In this document: piece after piece, positions 22,943 to 24,069 of the stretch
Layout of the letters: every line of letters begins with the position of its first letter
Position numbering within the stretch: position 1 is the stretch's first letter
Source of the DNA: Flavobacteriaceae bacterium
Lineage (GTDB): Bacteria > Bacteroidota > Bacteroidia > Flavobacteriales > Flavobacteriaceae
Direction: 5' to 3'
DNA length: 24,069 nt
Assembly (NCBI GenBank): GCA_016649785.1
Contig: JAENXB010000010.1
Location: 1-24,069 of the forward strand
The notes under the pieces: model-generated
Told to the model about the DNA's origin: nothing
Databases searched by the model: none
The model's input: the letters and a program-made list of their open reading frames with translations, nothing else
Position numbers and translations under genes: made by a program

Positions 22943-22977
22943 AGTACAAATATATGTACAATATATCTTTTATACAA
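22943..22977 (-). promoter_or_regulatory. yefM-yoeB promoter with paired operator hexamers
   Basis: On the minus strand TTG (22975-22977, -33) and TATATTTG (22947-22954, -7) are 20 nt apart. Two hexamers, TGTACA (22955-22960) and AGTACA (22943-22948, one mismatch), flank and overlap the -7 box with centres exactly 12 bp apart. This is the core sequence and spacing described for the E. coli yefM-yoeB operator. Confidence 0.75.
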
Positions 22978-22987
22978 TTTTTTTTGT

Positions 22988-23001
22988 ATTGTTGCTAAGG
23001 G
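22988..23001 (-). repeat. CCCTTA box upstream of the toxin-antitoxin promoter
   Basis: On the minus strand CCCTTAGCAACAAT, 11 of 14 bases as in CCGTTAGCACAAAT at 22309-22322, in the same orientation. The adjoining stretch to about 23078 is G/T-rich on the plus strand and holds no gene. Confidence 0.4.
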
Positions 23002-23078
23002 TCTTGGTTGCAAGTAGGGAGAGTAGGACGTGTTCTTGTCGGCTTTGTTGTTTGTTACTTTGTGTTGAACGCTGGATT

Positions 23079-23825
23079 TTATACAGATTGTAATTCTTTT
23101 AATGTGCTATCAATAGTATTGTTTAGTCGGTCTAAATTTTCAGACGTAAGTGTTAAACACTTTTTTCTATCTTCTTGAATCAATAAATGCATTTGATGTA
23201 ACTGGTTACAATCAGTTGTTAATCTAATAAAATTAATAAAAAGTGCTGAAAGATTTTTTTGATATTTACTTTCAAATAAAACTTCTCTAATGGGTTGAAT
23301 TAACTCATTAAAAGATGAAATTATATTATTTTCAATTTTAGGTTGATTATCGATAAAAATTGGTTTTAGTTGATTTAATATGTCATTTTCAATGGTTGAC
23401 AAGTCGTTTGATTTTATAAGTAAATCACATTCTTGATTCAATTGGCTAATATTTAAATTCCATCCTGTTCCAATCTTATTCACTTCATCTCTATACATTG
23501 AATTATTAGATTCTTCTTTTTTTATTATTTTTTTGATATTTAAAAGTGAATTTTTCAGATTGGTGAATTGAACGGAATTTTTTTCGAAATTTCCATCAGA
23601 ATTAAGAACAAAAATTTCGAATAAGTCCTTTATGGGTATTTCTTTCAAATCTGATAATTTCAATTCAGACATTATTGAAAGTTGTAAATTGGAGTTTTTA
23701 CTTGAATCGATTTCTTCGATGAGTTTTTGGATTTCTTCTTTTTGTTTGGTTATAAAAAATGAGATAGACTTTATTCCAGAAACAAAAAACCTTTTCTTTT
23801 TGTAATTATTTTTTATTTCATTCAA
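23079..23825 (-). CDS. Coiled-coil hypothetical protein, 5' end uncertain
   Basis: 248 residues from a TTG at 23825; no family recognised. The protein is helical and rich in Lys, Glu, Asn and Ile (KQKEEIQKLIEEIDSSKNSN, LKKIIKKEESNN), with heptad-like stretches. The frame is open upstream to a TAA at 23949-23951. Those 41 codons read like protein: ISNIIIALISAFIGGSISLY, then LYKKGIEDKKQNEKL, that is, a membrane helix followed by a charged linker. None of these codons is ATG, GTG or TTG. The protein therefore probably had an N-terminal membrane anchor, and either starts at an unusual codon or lost its true start next to the palindrome at 23962-24018. Some membrane-anchored effectors of accessory regions look like this, but no function can be given. 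Confidence 0.6.
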   Translation of the reverse strand: MNEIKNNYKKKRFFVSGIKSISFFITKQKEEIQKLIEEIDSSKNSNLQLSIMSELKLSDLKEIPIKDLFEIFVLNSDGNFEKNSVQFTNLKNSLLNIKKIIKKEESNNSMYRDEVNKIGTGWNLNISQLNQECDLLIKSNDLSTIENDILNQLKPIFIDNQPKIENNIISSFNELIQPIREVLFESKYQKNLSALFINFIRLTTDCNQLHQMHLLIQEDRKKCLTLTSENLDRLNNTIDSTLKELQSV

Positions 23826-23961
23826 TTTCTCATTTTGCTTTTTATCTTCAATCCCTTTTTTGTAAAGATATAGAGAGATAGAGCCTCCAATGAAAGCAGA
23901 AATAAGTGCAATTATAATATTACTTATATGTAAAGTTTCACCACATTGTTAATGGCATTTC

Positions 23962-24018
23962 ATCCCCTTCGGGGTTTTCTTTGAAGGCGTAGCCGAAAAA
24001 GAAAACCCCGAAGGGGAT
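23962..24018. repeat. REP-like palindrome, 21-bp perfect arms
   Basis: Positions 23962-23982 are the exact reverse complement of 23998-24018. The 15-nt centre contains GGC-GTA-GCC and so continues the hairpin. Each arm also contains CCCC-TTC-GGGG (or CCCC-GAA-GGGG), itself a small hairpin. The G+C content stands out strongly from the AT-rich surroundings. Paired short palindromes of this kind are typical of REP/BIME elements. Confidence 0.85.
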
Positions 24019-24069
24019 AGATAAAAAAGTTGATTATTTTTGTTTTACCACAAATAAAAATAAGTATGC

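Overview
The window looks like chromosomal DNA of a marine-type Flavobacteriaceae bacterium (Bacteroidetes), possibly close to Gramella, Salegentibacter or Zunongwangia. The reasons are AT-rich DNA, many TAnnTTTG (-7) promoter boxes, weak Shine-Dalgarno sequences, a type B L31, the TIGR03991-type GlmU-like protein and a short 950-residue CarB. No rRNA, tRNA or CRISPR array was seen.

Layout. (1) 1-5711 holds housekeeping genes: rpmE (type B) with terminator, a GlmU-like sugar-nucleotide enzyme, the tRNA methylthiotransferase mtaB, a decaying pair on the minus strand (a YjdJ-type acetyltransferase and a pirin gene that has lost its middle), an alpha/beta hydrolase and an MltD-like lytic transglycosylase. 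(2) 5712-6330 is gene-free and built from two diverged copies of a ~280-bp unit rich in the 17-mer GCCACGAATGCACGAAT and its inverse; one copy carries a 22-bp nested palindromic insertion. (3) 6331-10973 holds a secreted thioredoxin-fold protein without the second active-site Cys, a TPR membrane protein, rpmH (52 codons) with a textbook Bacteroidetes promoter, and carB lacking the C-terminal allosteric domain. (4) 11047-11929 holds a lipocalin-like lipoprotein and a DUF423 membrane protein. (5) 11966-14988 is a tightly packed minus-strand operon: serine hydrolase, small membrane protein, hotdog thioesterase, BASS-type transporter. (6) 15082-19533 holds rmuC and, upstream of it, an iron/heme/cobalamin-type ABC importer (lipoprotein, permease, ATPase). 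Its ATPase has no ATG, GTG or TTG that could give a full-length protein.

(7) 19534-24069 is an accessory region: long gene-poor spacers, a tail-anchored orphan protein, a large GIY-YIG nuclease-domain protein fused to YwqK/MORN-like repeats, a YefM-YoeB toxin-antitoxin pair with a recognisable operator, a coiled-coil orphan whose 5' end seems lost, and a REP-like palindrome. A short box, CCGTTAGCACAAAT or close to it, recurs at three borders in this region and suggests cassette-like exchange.

The most noteworthy items are the GIY-YIG/YwqK fusion with its cassette borders, the missing start codon of the importer ATPase, the YefM-YoeB operator geometry shared with E. coli, the pirin deletion remnant and the nested repeats at 5.7-6.3 kb.
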